From Panorpa germanica (Eukaryota > Arthropoda > Insecta > Mecoptera > Panorpidae): 64,000 nucleotides of DNA. Below, one piece after another: positions 1-11,190 of this stretch. Each line of letters begins with the position of its first letter. Position 1 is the stretch's first letter. The position numbers were made by a program, and so were the translations under genes. Location: the NCBI GenBank assembly GCA_963678705.1, contig OY783209.1, positions 14,012,001 through 14,076,000 of the forward strand, written 5' to 3'. The notes beneath the pieces are model-generated. The model did no database searches. It saw only the letters and a list, made by a program, of their open reading frames with translations, and was not told the DNA's origin.

Positions 1-1166
1 AAAGGAATAGTTTTCCTGTTTGTAAAATTTATGTGCGTTGATTTGGCTTCGTTCAGCTTAATTCGCCATTTCTTTGTCCACTTATAAACCTCATTAAGCG
101 ATTGCTGCAGTTTACTATTCACTTCTTCTTCTTTCTTCCCAGTAACCATTATTGCAGTGTCATCTGCGAAGGTAGCTATTGTGGCATTCTCAGGTTGTGG
201 AATATCCCTTGTATATAGTAAATACAAAACTGGTCCAAGGACGCTACCCTGGGGCACTCCTGCTTTTATTTGCTTTATCTCAGAGTACTCATCTTCTATT
301 TTAACTCTAAAATGTCTACCTTTTAGATAGGATTTGAGAATGAGGTACCATTCAGCAGGTAAATCCTTTTGCAATTTGTGTTCTAGTCCTTGGTGTTATA
401 CTTTATCAAACGCCTGTGCCACATCCAGAAAGACGCTGGAACATATTTGTTGCGTTTCAAGTGCTTTTTCGATGATATTAGTTATTCGATGAACCTGTTC
501 TATTGTCGTGTGTTTATTTCTAAATCCGAATTGATGATCCGGAATTAGCCTTCTTTCATATATTATTGGCTTCAACCTTTTCAGGAGAAGTTTTTCAAAT
601 ATTTTAGAAATAACTGGCAGTAGTGAAATTGGCCGGTAGCTCGTGACTTCATTTGGTGGTTTACCTGGTTTAAGTAACATTATCACCTCATCTACTTTCC
701 ATTGGCTAGGGACGTATAGTAGTCTGATAGCTGCATTAAAATGATGTAGGAGTTTTCTCAGTGCTATATCCGGTAATTCTTTAATTACCTTACCCGTTAT
801 AAGGTCAAATCCCGGGGCTTTTTTGGCATTCAAATTGGTCTTAATTATGTGTTTTAGTTCTTTGAGAGTTACTGGAAGAATTTTGAGGTTGTCTTTTTTT
901 GCAGTGCGGGCGATGTCTTCTTCGGTAGTCTGTCGAGGATATGGCTTAAATGTTTTCTCTAGATATTCAGCGAATAGGTCTGCCTTTTGCTTGTTGTTGA
1001 CCATCCATGATCCGTCTTCTGTTTTGATGGGTGGGTTCTGGTTTTTCGGCCTTTTCAATGCTTTCGCTGCTTTCCATAATGAGTAGTCCGTTTCCTTGTC
1101 TGCAGAGAGCTTTCTCAGGTACCAAGCAAAGTTATCGTTCTTGATTTCTTTCAGCAGTTCTTTTAA
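1..1166 (-). pseudogene. LINE ORF2, reverse transcriptase domain (partial)
   Basis: Continuation of ORF2 after the frameshift at about 1166. Visible RT blocks in order: GFDLITGKVIKEL, SYRPISLLPVISKIFEKLL, DHQFGFRNKHTT, FLDVAQAFDKV (motif A, ends about 399), GVPQGSVLGPVLY (motif B, near 215-255) and FADDTA (motif C catalytic pair, near 155-172). A TAA at 396-398 directly follows FDKV, where the family normally has Trp, so it is a nonsense mutation; the frame stays open from there to base 1. RT of this type copies the element RNA at the nicked target. The copy is dead as written (one frameshift, one stop) and incomplete because of the window edge. Confidence 0.85.
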
Positions 1167-1167
1167 A

Positions 1168-2151
1168 CTATGTATTTAGAATGGTTTTGTCCTGGGGTGC
1201 TCTAGTAATTTGCCATTTCTTTCTAGCTTTTCTTTTTTTGTTGACAAGTTCTCTAACCTCTTTTGGAAAATTGATATTAAAATTTTCTTTTACTTTTATT
1301 TTTGGAGAATTTCGCCATGCCGCATTTTGAATTGCTTTTACTAAAATGTCAACATCGTCTTCCAGTTCTTTAGGTGTTTTCAGCGGTATTTGTAAATTTA
1401 TATCTTGTTCGAGATCTTTACGGTATCCTTCCCAGTCTGTTTTATGGTTAATGAGACTTGGTGGAGTACTTCTCATTATTATTGAACTACTAATGGTGAG
1501 TATGATCGGTGTGTGATCCGATGATATTCTTTCATCACTAACTATGTGCATGTAGTTTCTTGAGAGCCCTTTTGTTATATAGAAGTCAATGAGATCTGGA
1601 ATTTTTACATTATCTGTTGGCCAGTACGTTGGCATTCCCGTGGATAGGAACTCACACTTATAATCGCAACCTGCCTGATAGAGCTCCTTTCCTTTGGCCG
1701 TGGTTAAGCGAGAGCCCCAGAAAGTGTTTTTGGCGTTGAGATCTCCTCCAATGATAAATTTGTTGCCTAGAGTTTTAAAGAGATTTAAATAGTCTTGTTT
1801 TTTAAGATTATATCGTGGTGGACAATATATGGCTGCAATTTTGAATGCTTGGTTTTGTATTTTCATTGAAATTGTTGTAACTTGCATTTCTTCTATTTCA
1901 ATGTTTACTTCTGCATTGTGTTTTACTCTTTCGTGAATAATTATAGCTGTTCCTCCCCTCGCTTTATTTGCTGGATGATTTGATTTGTAAATGCGATAAT
2001 TATTGAGCTTGATATACGACTCCCGTGTGAAATGTGTTTCGGACACAAGGCATATATCAACTTTTTTAAGATGCATAAATAGTTCTAATTCGTGAATGCG
2101 TCCTTGCAATCCGTTGGCATTCCAGGCAGCTATTGTAATTACGTTATTCAT
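1168..2151 (-). pseudogene. LINE ORF2, N-terminal APE-type endonuclease domain
   Basis: Open for 327 codons, then a TAA at 1168. The Exo_endo_phos order is complete: AAWNANGL near the start (Asn), SETHF (catalytic Glu), an AIYCPPRY strand, GGDLNAKN (Asp/Asn) and the terminal SSDHTPI (Asp-His). This domain nicks target DNA to prime reverse transcription. The linker after SSDHTPI ends with a basic KKRKARKKWQ segment that normally leads into the reverse transcriptase, but here the frame is lost around 1150-1168. The reading continues in another frame (LKELLKEIKNDNFAWYLRKL), so one small indel separates endonuclease from RT. The catalytic residues look intact; the frameshift makes the ORF2 protein non-functional as written. 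Confidence 0.8.
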
Positions 2152-3574
2152 TTCTGTTTCCTTGTCGCATTGTTATCAAACCAGTTTCTAGTTTTTGTAT
2201 TTTCTCAAAGATTTGTTTGTTTACATTTTGCTGCTCGTTCATATTGTTAAGAATTTGATTTAGCATTCCTTCTATTGTTCTTTTTTCTTCTCTACCGCTG
2301 GCAATCTGGCTGTATGTTTTAGGCGCTTCGCTGCTTGCGCTACTTGCTTGTATATTTGCAGGTTGAATCTCCTTTTCCTGTGTATACCTTCGTTGTACTT
2401 GTACTTGCTTCTTCTGCTTTGTAATATTGTCCCTTCTGTTTTGAAGTTCCATGGCTACTACACACCCTCTGTAGCTAGCTGGATGATCACCTTTACAGTT
2501 GATGCATATGGGAGTCGTCTTTCTACTTACTGTACAAGATATGGTATTGTGTTTTCCAGCACATCTCACACATCGTGGATCTTTATTGCAGTAGCTTTGA
2601 GTGTGATTAAACTCCTGACACCTCTTGCATTGTGGTATTAAACGTGTGTTTTTCCGAAGCGGTTCTATTTTTACTACTATATTTAGTATGTTTCTTATTT
2701 CATATATTTTGTCTATACTCTCCTTATTGTCAAAAGTTAGCATAAATAGCGGTAGTCCCCGCTTCGTAGTCTCTCGTTTCTCGTTTATTTCTTTTTTGAT
2801 TATGTTGATTGCATCCAGCACTTTTAACCCTTTCCCTTTAAGATCTTCAATGATATCATTTTTGTCGCATGATGGGTGCAGCCCTTTAGCCATGACTTTA
2901 ATTGTTCTTTCGTTTTTATCCTCATAAGTATGCCATTGAAGTTTCTTATCATTTAGTTGGGCGGCTAATGCTCTGTACGCATTATGATCAGGGGTATTTA
3001 TCTTCCAGGCATTGTTGCTTAAAGAAGTGACTTTGCATTCTTGTTCTGTACTTCTTTTTATTATCTGAAACAATGTTTTGTACTCCTCTACCCCCGCTAC
3101 ATTTATAGGTGGAGGACGGTTACTATTATTTTGTTTTTGTTGGGTATTTTCAGTTTTGTTAACGTCCTCTAATTTTCTTGAGTTTACCTCTTTTTCTGGT
3201 GTGATGTCGTCTGGTGATGCGATTGCTTTTCGCTTTTTTGATTTTCTCTTGAAAATCCAGTCGGTCTCCCGAATTACTTCATCTTCATCTGTTCCATATT
3301 GTTCAACTTCTTCATTTCTCACTGAATTATTTCCAGCCTTGTGCGATGGTTTAATTCCTTGAGCTATGTCTTGTAGTTCCCTTACTTGCTGCTTTAATTC
3401 TTTCACAGTTTCCTCAAGTATGGATCTTTGTTTCCTCTCTTCTTCCCATGCTAGTTGCCATTTTTTTGCCTCTGCATTTTCTATATTTTCTATATTTATT
3501 TCTGGTTCTATGCATGTTTGAACTGGGCCAGAATGCTGCTGGTTGGTATGCGTATTAGGCGGGGAACGCATCAT
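2144..3574 (-). CDS. LINE ORF1, gag-like nucleic-acid-binding protein
   Basis: Intact 476-aa ORF. Residues about 30-75 are charged and predicted coiled coil (EERKQRSILEETVKELKQQ). A basic stretch near 105-120 (FKRKSKKRKA) could be a nuclear signal. The C-terminal half carries the Jockey/I-type gag module: an RNA-recognition-like region followed by three zinc knuckles, CKRCQEFNHTQSYC, CVRCAGKHNTISC and CINCKGDHPASYRGC. In this family ORF1 binds the element RNA to form the retrotransposition particle. Its TAA stop lies inside the start region of ORF2 (ATGAATAA overlap at 2144-2151), the arrangement seen where ORF2 is translated by reinitiation. The open frame shows the insertion is fairly young, although ORF2 is broken. 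Confidence 0.85.
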   Translation of the reverse strand: MMRSPPNTHTNQQHSGPVQTCIEPEINIENIENAEAKKWQLAWEEERKQRSILEETVKELKQQVRELQDIAQGIKPSHKAGNNSVRNEEVEQYGTDEDEVIRETDWIFKRKSKKRKAIASPDDITPEKEVNSRKLEDVNKTENTQQKQNNSNRPPPINVAGVEEYKTLFQIIKRSTEQECKVTSLSNNAWKINTPDHNAYRALAAQLNDKKLQWHTYEDKNERTIKVMAKGLHPSCDKNDIIEDLKGKGLKVLDAINIIKKEINEKRETTKRGLPLFMLTFDNKESIDKIYEIRNILNIVVKIEPLRKNTRLIPQCKRCQEFNHTQSYCNKDPRCVRCAGKHNTISCTVSRKTTPICINCKGDHPASYRGCVVAMELQNRRDNITKQKKQVQVQRRYTQEKEIQPANIQASSASSEAPKTYSQIASGREEKRTIEGMLNQILNNMNEQQNVNKQIFEKIQKLETGLITMRQGNRNE

Positions 3575-3736
3575 CCTCCCCTTGGGAGGAGTCTTGTTGC
3601 TACCTCTAATATTTAATACACTTTTGTAGATTTTTTTTTCACTTTTGTAGATATTTATTTTTTCACTTTTGCAGGTTCTCTTTTTAATTTTTTCAAGAAT
3701 GGTTCTACTTTTTTTTCAAAAAGCAAATTATCCTAC

Positions 3737-4455
3737 TAGACCAGGGTAGATAATTTTAGAAACATAAAAAAATTAAAGTAGAATGAAACCTATTGGAAAT
3801 GGAAGGAAATACTACTAAAATGAAAGGAAAAATAAATTACAGTCGATCTGAGGTTGGGAAGGGGTAGGGGGTGAGGTTTTAAGGGTAAAAATCGGTAAAT
3901 CTCGATTTCCGGCAAAACTACAAGTCCTATCGAAAAAAGTTAAATAGCAAAGTTGTAGATAATAAAAAGATCTACAACTTTTGTATCTACACTTTTACTC
4001 CATAACCTCAAAATTCATGTAAAAAATCCAAAAAACCACATTTTTGATTTTTTATTTATATCTTTTACAAAAAAATTTTTTTTTTCATGATATTTGGTGA
4101 AAACTTACCTCTTTATGTCCCAAACACACTGGAATTTTGAAGATTTAAAATATTAATTTTTTCACCCTATTTTGACTCGATATCGAAAAAAAAACCCTAA
4201 TTTTCAATCGAAAATTCTCACGTCAAAATATCTGATTTTTCAAAAAAGTCGGTGGGCTTTTTGTTCGTTGAAATCTCTATTTTTTGATGGTGTAAAAAAA
4301 AATATACATTACTATGGAAAAATTTTTCAGAAAATGCAAAAAAAAGAAAAATACTAAAATTCGAAATTTTTTTTTTAATCTTTATGTACAATTTTGAGGT
4401 ATTCATTAAAATTTTTGCTTTAATTACTCGAAAAACGTTAGGTTCCATGTTAGAT
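3737..4455 (+). repeat. Left terminal inverted repeat of the Academ-like element
   Basis: Matches the reverse complement of 6548-7284 with few differences. Landmarks shared by both arms: tip TAGACCAGGGTAGA, a G-rich GGGAAGGGGTAGGGGGTGAG block (3855-3874), AAGTTGTAGAT, and the inner CGAAAAACGTTAG. The first ~35 bp behind the tip differ between arms (small indel). No ORF of note. Confidence 0.9.
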
Positions 4456-4763
4456 TAATAAACAAAAAAATTACAAACCAATTAAACATAAATATCGCAA
4501 AAAACATAGTTGTTGTAAATATTAAAAATACGATTTAAAGGGGATTTTATTAAAAAAATGTGACTACTGCTATTTTTTTCAGTAATAAAAGTTGATTTAT
4601 TAAATTTTCATTACATTTATGTATTAGAAAATCTCATTAGATAGAAATATACACGTAAATCGTACTATTGAGTAGAGATTTTTTTTAATGATTACACTAT
4701 ACATTCTATTATTTCTAAAAGCATTAATCTTTGTATTTATCAAAACATAGTATTCAATTCGAA

Positions 4764-6419
4764 TCACTTATTCATCAGTTTCTGTCTTTTTGATGGTATT
4801 TCTTGATCATTAGATTCGACAGGCCTTTCTGATTCTAGTAGATCTTCGACATCTTCAAGACCATCACCGTCTTCGTCTCTAACATTATTTTCGGTCTGCA
4901 TTGGTTCTTCATCCGCAATTTCATCTGAACTTCCTCGTAGATTTTTTTCTCCACATTGGCGCATTGTTCAGAACCATCACAATTTGAGCATAAATTTGTG
5001 CATTTTAAACCATGTTTTCGGCAGCCACATTTTAAACTATTACATCCAGTTTCACAGCTGCAGCAAATAGTTTTCAGCAATTTTTCCGGAATTAATTCCA
5101 TTTCTGTAAATTTGGGCATAGTTCCATGTTGATGTTGCTTCCAGCCCCAATCTGTTGCTGTCAATTCATTACCCAGCCACGTTTGAAGCTGATAATATGC
5201 CCTGTAACAATGTTGTTCTGCTGCACCTTCTGTGGGTGGGAGATTTGCCAATATGAAAGATGATTTAATTTTTGCCAATTGAAATTTTTGAAATCTTAAT
5301 TGATTCAGTGATATATTATCCTTTTTACATTTATAAATAGATTTAATTAATTTCAATCCATTTTTTTTTATATCTTCTTTGTTTACATCTTTTTTAAAAA
5401 AAAGTATTAGCCAAATTTGACAAATTTTGATTGTCTAATAATGAATTTACGATAGTTTTCTTTCCTTTTCCGGCAAATCCAGATGTTGTGTCGCAACCAG
5501 AAAAACAATGCAGAAATGCAACGATGTTTTTGACGGATTCACACTTGAAACTATTAGACGTGAAAAAAAGATCTTTTATATTTCCAGAACCGGGCTTGAG
5601 GAAATAAATTTTATGATTATTAGAATTTAATTGATTCAAAAGGACCAAAAGATCAATATCTTGTCCTACAACAATGACAGTTTTATTAGTATCTTTGGCA
5701 ATTTCTATCGAGGTCTTAATAATGTCAGCATCAGCATCTTCTTTAGCTTGTTTACAGGAAAATCCTTTTGACTGTAATACTTGCATTAACGATTTTATTA
5801 TTTTGTCTTTGTTTTTCTCATTAGATAAAAATTTTTCTTGCAAAAATGATATTTTTGTATGGTTTTGATAATTGAACTCTGGAATATTGTCTGACGTCTT
5901 TCTACGACTACGTTCTCCTTTTTTAGTTTAATGAACTGCTGGTACTGTTGACACAGTAATTGATTTTTCAATTTCAGGGTACCCATCAAAAACTATACAG
6001 CTGTCTGCTGCGTAATGTTTTTCTACATAGCGTAAATATATATTCATGATCTCTTCCAAAGTTTCATTTTTTTGCCAAATTACTTTGTGTAGTAAAAATC
6101 CACCGTCGACGACATGCACAATGCCGTCAAAATGCGTTGGTCTATTCGTACTCACAAATAATTCGTAGAGCTGAGATTTAACGTTTTTTCTGTAGCCATT
6201 TTCGGTAAAAAGAGATAATGGAAAAGGTGCAAGCTCGTATTGTAAATAAGTTTCCATATCTTTTTTACTGTCGATCGTTAGAGATATTCTTTGAAATATC
6301 AATAACGGATCAATTGCTATAATATCTCCGTTTACTTTAACAGAAGATTGGACCGTTTTTAGAGACAAGACTTCTCTCAGGTATATAGGTATAATTTTAA
6401 AATAGCAATAAATAGGCAT
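4764..6419 (-). pseudogene. Transposon protein: XPG/FEN1-like nuclease fold plus CXC-like cysteine cluster
   Basis: One gene in three frames. 6419-5394 is a single frame with one TAA (5928-5930). It shows GIVHVVDGGFLLHKV (first Asp), IVFDGYPE (the XPG-N VFDG site), EDADADIIKTSIEIA (acidic helix), VVGQDIDLLVLL (paired Asp) and FSGCDTTSGFAGKGKKTIV, which parallels the GSDY/helix-3-turn-helix of FEN1-family nucleases. After a one-base slip in a T/A run near 5390, the 5356-4835 frame carries the YYQLQTWLGNEL/DWGW motif and then CCSCETGCNSLKCGCRKHGLKC, similar to Tesmin/TSO1 CXC domains. A second slip near 4950 leads into an acidic tail ending KRQKLMNK. Probable role: DNA cleavage for transposition. 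Inactive as written. The nuclease assignment is from motif order, not a computed alignment. Confidence 0.75.
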
Positions 6420-6547
6420 CTACGCATATAATTTAAAGAAAATTCGACAATTTTCTCAAAATTTTGTAGATGTCATATTAAATATTAACTTTATTAACTT
6501 ATTTAGTTGTTAATTATAGTAGTACATTTCGACTTGCAATTTTTTGG

Positions 6548-7284
6548 TTAATAATCTAACACGGTCCCTAACGTTTTTCGAGTAATTTTAGTAGTAAAAA
6601 TTTTAATGAATACCTCAAAATTGTACATAAAGATTAAAAAAAAAATTTCGAATTTTAGTATTTTTCGTTTTTTTGCATTTTCTGAAAAATTTTTCCATAG
6701 TAATGTATATTTTTTTTACACCATCAGAAAATAGAGATTTCAACGAACAAAAAGCCCACCGACTTTTTTGAAAAATCAGATATTTTGACGTGAGAATTTT
6801 CGATTAAAAATTAGGGTTTTTTTTTCGATATCGAGTCAAAATAGGGTGAAAAAATTAATATTTTAAATCTTCAAAATTCCAGTGTGTTTAGGACATAAAG
6901 AGGTAAGTTTTCACCAAATATCATGAAAAAAAAAATTTTTTTGTAAAAGATATAAATAAAAAATCAAAAATGTGGTTTTTTGGATTTTTTACATGAATTT
7001 TGAGGTTATGGAGTAAAAGTGTAGATACAAAAGTTGTAGATCTTTTTATTATCTACAACTTTGCCATTTAACTTTTTTCGATAGGACTTGTAGTTTTGCC
7101 GGAAATCGAGATTTACCGATTTTTACCCTTAAAACCTCACCCCCTACCCCTTCCCAACCTCAGATCGACTGTAATTTATTTTTCCTTTCATTTTAGTAGT
7201 ATTCCCTTTCATTTCCAATAGGTTTCATTCTACTTTAATTTTTTTATGTTTTTAATTATTTTTGACGGCTTCTACCCTGGTCTA
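6548..7284 (-). repeat. Right terminal inverted repeat of the Academ-like element
   Basis: Inverted partner of 3737-4455. It ends with TCTACCCTGGTCTA at 7271-7284 and contains the C-rich complement of the left G-rich block at about 7139-7158. Its inner end is CTAACGTTTTTCG near 6568-6580. Confidence 0.9.
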
Positions 7285-8650
7285 TACAGCACTGCGCCAG
7301 TTATATATTATCTGAGAGCCGAAAATATTAACAAACTTATATTTTAGTAGATTAATTTACTTTATAAATTTATTCAGTCATAATTTTAAGAACGTTGTGC
7401 TAGTTATATATCGTGGTCGTCGTTGTTTATAGGTTGTTAGTATTTGTTGACATTAGTATTAGAATGAAAACATATATTTAAAAAACTGTATTTTATTTAA
7501 TAAATTCTAATGCTAAGTTACACTTGTTTCTTGTTAGTTTTGATTATTATATATTTATGTATGACGTTAATATTAATTGTTAGTTGGTTGATTATTTTAA
7601 TACACTAATTTCTAATTTATTTGTTAATCTTTAATTTTACTTGTTTCGTTTGTTTTTGATTCGTTTTTGAATCTTTCTTGTTTTGTGAATTAACACTTTT
7701 GTTTGTTTTTTTTTTTGCACTTTGTGCTTTTGTGTCTTTTTCGACTTTTGTGCTTAAATCTAATTTGTGGCAATGTCAATAGTATGCAATAAAAATTGAC
7801 TATTACTGAATCAAAATAACACGTACAGCTATTGTGGTGTTATTCTAGAGATTGACTGGAATGGTCTCAAACAAATGTATTTACTGTCTTTTTTGTTTAG
7901 CTAATCATTTTTAAAATAGGTCACAATGGTCGCGAGGAAATGTTTATATTTCTGAGAAACACTTAAGGTTTTAATTTCTTAGTAATTTTTAATGGTCCTA
8001 TTTTGTTTATGTTGAAATCCGTTGAAAGTTATTTGTTATTTGAGTCAACATAATATTAGAATTATTTAATATTTCAATTCACCATTCAGAGTAGATGTAA
8101 ATAATGAGTTCATTTCCTTTATATTAAGTAAATATAACAAAGATATAAAGTATTACGTAATCGTATGTTAACTTGTACATAAAAGAAATTATCAAACAAA
8201 AAATTTAATAAATTTTTTCACACTGTAAAATAATTATCCATAATGATACATTTTAAAATAACATATTTAAACCATAATTTGTTTTTGTCATTGTTTCAAA
8301 TATACGAATAATTTTCATACATACTATGTCCGTATAATATTCAAACAGAATTAAATTGATAATAGACTTGATACAAGTTTGCATGCGTTGATACAAGTTT
8401 ATAAACGTCAGCCGCTTTAAAGTCTCCAATTTCTTAATTTGACATAACATTTTAACGGAGTATGAGTTTTTAAAAAAATGTTAAAAAAAATAAAATGAAA
8501 GTTACAATTCATTTACTTCATTTCATACTCAGTTGTACTGCTATTGTATATTTCAATAAAAAATATTTTTATTATATTATTACGTAATTCGGAAAATTAC
8601 AATCACAGATCTACTTAGCGAGTTAAACAATGGTTAAATATGTTCTGCTC
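7285..8650. other. No gene seen; AT-rich, possible displaced LINE 5' UTR
   Basis: No ORF with recognisable content. The part near 7620-7760 is a T-rich run with repeated CTTTTG/CACTTT words like those upstream of the LINE ORF1 at 3610-3690. If the Academ-like element jumped into the LINE 5' UTR, this could be the missing 5' part (inference). The rest is featureless AT-rich DNA. Confidence 0.3.
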
Positions 8651-9215
8651 ATGCTAGTGGCGTAGCTAGGTAACCGAGGGCCCCGGTGCGAAATCTGGGC
8701 CCCTAACTAAACTGTTTAAGTTATTCAAGTCACATATAAATATATATAAATACTTCAAAGGTACAAAGCTACTAGTTTATCATCAGCTCTTTATCGTGCA
8801 CTGCATAGCTCAGCAAAACTACTTACAACATGTATGTGTATGTGTGTCTTGTGCGAGCTTTAGTGCTCGCCTAGGTGAAGAGTTTAGGAATGTATACTTG
8901 GATTTATAATATTGGTATTAATCAATAAAACGAAGGAAATCAAAAGATGTATGCATGTATGTATGTAAAACAGTTTATTGTACATAAAACATTAATAGTA
9001 TATTACACACCGAGGGAAGAAAGTAGGACATTTCAACCCGCGTGTAAACACGCGGACTGGAATATCCTACTTTCTTCAGTAGCGTGTATACTATTTTGAA
9101 CCAAATCTGTAACCGAAATTTTAAATTTCTGCCACTGTTTTGCGGGAAGGTTAGTGCAGATGTCAAACTATTTCATTTGTTTTCTCATAAGACTAAAGTG
9201 GTACTTTCGTACTAT

Positions 9216-10065
9216 CCCAGTAAACAATTTGGTGAAGTGCCCTATTTGGTGAAGTTCGAGTCACTCGTACAATTCTATTCTAACGCTTTACAAGTTCTCT
9301 ACCTGTCACAGATTTTGTGTTAGTTATTCTTTCTAGTATTCTTTCTTTTTCCAACATCATTCATTAAGTATTTCTGTTTCTTTCCCACATGGATATATTT
9401 TTTTCCAAAGTGACAGTATATCATTTATTCCAAAGTGAGAGAGAAACGAGATGCGTTAGACAAGTAAAATATATTTTTCACCGTTACACTTGTATACTTG
9501 TATAATATTTCGTTCAGTAAAGATCTTTAAAGTATATGCTATCCTTTTTCAACAAATATTTCTTTATTGGTAATAGACAGACGCTATCTCCCTCAATCCC
9601 CGAATAGAATGTATATAAACGAAGATAGTACTTAGCGATGGTAAGACAGAGGTTTTAAACCTAACGCAGACCTGCCGATCGTGGATTTTTGAATCACCAA
9701 AACAATGTAAAAAACTAATAAAACGAGTATTGCTGAAGATGAATAATATTCATTAAAAAAATCACGATCCGTACTAAAGATTACATCTATTTATTTCTTC
9801 ATTTAAATATTTATATTTTGCAGAGTCTAAAAAGTAGAATTCTAATAAGTTTTATACCCCTGCTAGTATCAAGTTTATAACTCCGGTCATAAATCATAAA
9901 CCGACTCCGCTTTTAATTCAGCAGTGAACCGTCGTTGCAATGTCTGTAGCTCATAAAAAGGGCCTTTCCTATGAACGACTGAATAGAAAACGAACACGTT
10001 CCAGACAAAAAATTCATGATATGTAATAGAAATTAAGTAGAATTTACTCCAAAATGTTTACTGGG
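9216..10065. mobile_element. TIR element of the CCCAGTAAAC family, 850 bp
   Basis: It starts ATCCCAGTAAACAATTTGG and ends AAATGTTTACTGGGAT, a terminal inverted repeat of about 12 bp. No transposase ORF. The same family appears as a shortened copy at 52780-53154 (reverse orientation), a partial copy at 42609-43165 and a lone tip at 42262-42292. The left part shares long stretches with all of them (for example GAAGTTCGAGTCACTCGTAC); the right part (9890-10065) recurs only in 52780-53154. A non-autonomous DNA transposon. The short copy is flanked by TA, hinting at a Tc1/mariner-like donor. Confidence 0.7.
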
Positions 10066-10098
10066 ATGTGTATACTACCAACAAAATAACAATTTAGT

Positions 10099-10680
10099 TT
10101 ATAATCTTTTTCTAGCCTTAGTTTTCGCAAAAGTATCAATGACTTCGGTTAAATCTAGGCTTGATGCAGCTTTGTTTTTGACTGTTATTAGCGATAAATG
10201 ACGGAGTTTGGCCCATAGTATTCATTAAATAATTTTTAATTTACTAAATGATCTTTAAGTTTCTGCCGAAGTGACAGGGATTGTATGGAACAATAACATT
10301 GCTGTAAATACTCCTGTTAGATCGCATTCTAGAACTCCATATTTTCTCATTATTTCTTTACAGAATTGGTGAATAGTCCATTCCTTAGATAATTCAGGTA
10401 GAAGTCGGTTGTATATATTAAAAAAGTTGGGGCCTATTATATCAGAATATTTACTTTGGAATTGGTCACACTTTTGTAATAAAGTTGTTTCATCTACATC
10501 CAGTAAGTGTATGTTAGTGTTAGAAAATTGAGTATTTGACTAACTGCACTGATACCACTAAAACGTGCTTTTAATTGACCTATTATTGTGTCTAGTACAT
10601 TATTAAAAATAGCAATTTTAAATATTTCTTCCCTGCTTCAAAATTGGTAAGCGCACCGTACTATGTTTTTACTTATGTCA
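10099..10680 (-). pseudogene. hAT-type transposase relic, C-terminal dimerisation domain (ZMYM1-like)
   Basis: Minus-strand conceptual translation in alternating frames gives the order typical of the C-terminus of hAT proteins of the ZMYM1/TTF-zinc-finger group: RFSGISAVSQILNFL, then LLPELSKEWTIHQFCKEIM, FHTIPVTSAE, RSFSKLKII, and KLRHLSLITVKNKAASSLD followed by EVIDTFAKTKARKRL and a stop. Several frameshifts and stops make it a dead remnant. The N-terminal BED/TTF finger and catalytic region were not found in the upstream 10680-11100 sequence. In the family this domain dimerises the transposase. Confidence 0.6.
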
Positions 10681-11190
10681 CTCTTTCTATCTTATCGAGA
10701 TCAATTATTATGATGTTTTAATAGTAGACCAAAGGAAATATACATCTGCCTTTTCTGTATGTTGTTAGCGATCTTGTGCTCTAAGACTCTAAGTACAATC
10801 CTGCAGCTACTTTTGTTTCAGCTTAATCTCAACATAAACAATTCTAGAATGCGTACCTCTGCCTGAGAGAATTACGTAATAGACTTAAACCCTTGCCTGG
10901 TACATGCTTCCCCCCTCCCTCATGTTTTGTGATAAATTTGTACACAAGTGAGTATGAAATACACTCTCAATAAAAAAAAATTCATTCCTATTTAGAATTT
11001 TTGTTATTGTTTATGTTTTTGTTATAAAAGTTTTGTAAGCATTGTCGGGACTACTTACTAAGAGTATTACTTCATGGTGAAACCGTTAAAATATAAATAT
11101 AAGTTATAAAAGTCCGAGGGCCCCCTGAGCTCGGGGGGCAATAGTTTTCCGTCGTATTACTTCCTGCAGGTACCGGAATTAACCAGGGAA

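Larger units (their letters stand above)
1..3735 (-). mobile_element. Jockey-clade non-LTR retrotransposon, 3' part outside window
   Basis: Two-ORF LINE read on the minus strand: ORF1 (gag-like, 2144-3574) and then ORF2 (endonuclease plus reverse transcriptase, 2151 down to base 1). The window edge cuts it inside the reverse transcriptase, so its 3' end and tail are not visible. Upstream of ORF1 the sequence is T/A-rich and carries about three imperfect copies of a CACTTTTG(T/C)AG motif at 3618-3675, likely 5' UTR. The Academ-like transposon begins at 3737, so the 5' end of the LINE is either there or has been displaced beyond 7284, where similar CACTTTTG-type sequence occurs near 7710-7750. 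The clade call rests on the three CCHC knuckles in ORF1, the APE-type endonuclease and no sign of RNase H in the visible part. Confidence 0.85.
3737..7284. mobile_element. Academ-like DNA transposon with ~720-bp terminal inverted repeats
   Basis: The 3737-4455 segment is repeated almost exactly, inverted, at 6548-7284; both tips read TAGACCAGGGTAGA inward. Removing the terminal TA leaves TA on both sides, so a TA target duplication is possible but not certain. The 2.1-kb interior holds one broken minus-strand gene combining an XPG/FEN1-like nuclease with a CXC-like cysteine cluster. Academ transposons are described as encoding a transposase associated with an XPG-like nuclease, which is why that name is offered; TSD length (Academ 3-4 bp) does not clearly agree. 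The high similarity of the TIRs to each other suggests recent transposition, TIR gene conversion, or both. A related miniature element lies at 30494-31441. Confidence 0.8.
8655..11190 (-). mobile_element. Degenerate hAT-type transposon region
   Basis: A TIR-like tip TAGTGGCGTAGCTAGG starts at 8655 and is followed by GAGGGCCCCGG; this (C)AGTGGCGTAGC(T/C)AGG start is common at hAT ends. A related GAGGGCCCCCTGAGC block sits at 11108, near the other side. A minus-strand hAT dimerisation-domain relic is at 10099-10680. A CCCAGTAAAC-type element (9216-10065) is nested between. A clear right tip and target duplication were not found, so the boundaries are approximate. Confidence 0.45.

Noticed and set aside
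823..1086. Plus-strand 87-codon ORF opposite the LINE ORF2
   Set aside because: Shadow of the minus-strand reverse transcriptase frame; no recognisable protein content.
3855..3875. G-rich block as possible G-quadruplex regulatory site
   Set aside because: It is part of the transposon TIR and lacks four clean G-runs of three; no evidence of a regulatory role.
4218..4448. ORFs within the Academ-like TIR
   Set aside because: Low-complexity AT-rich translations; not maintained as protein between the two arms.
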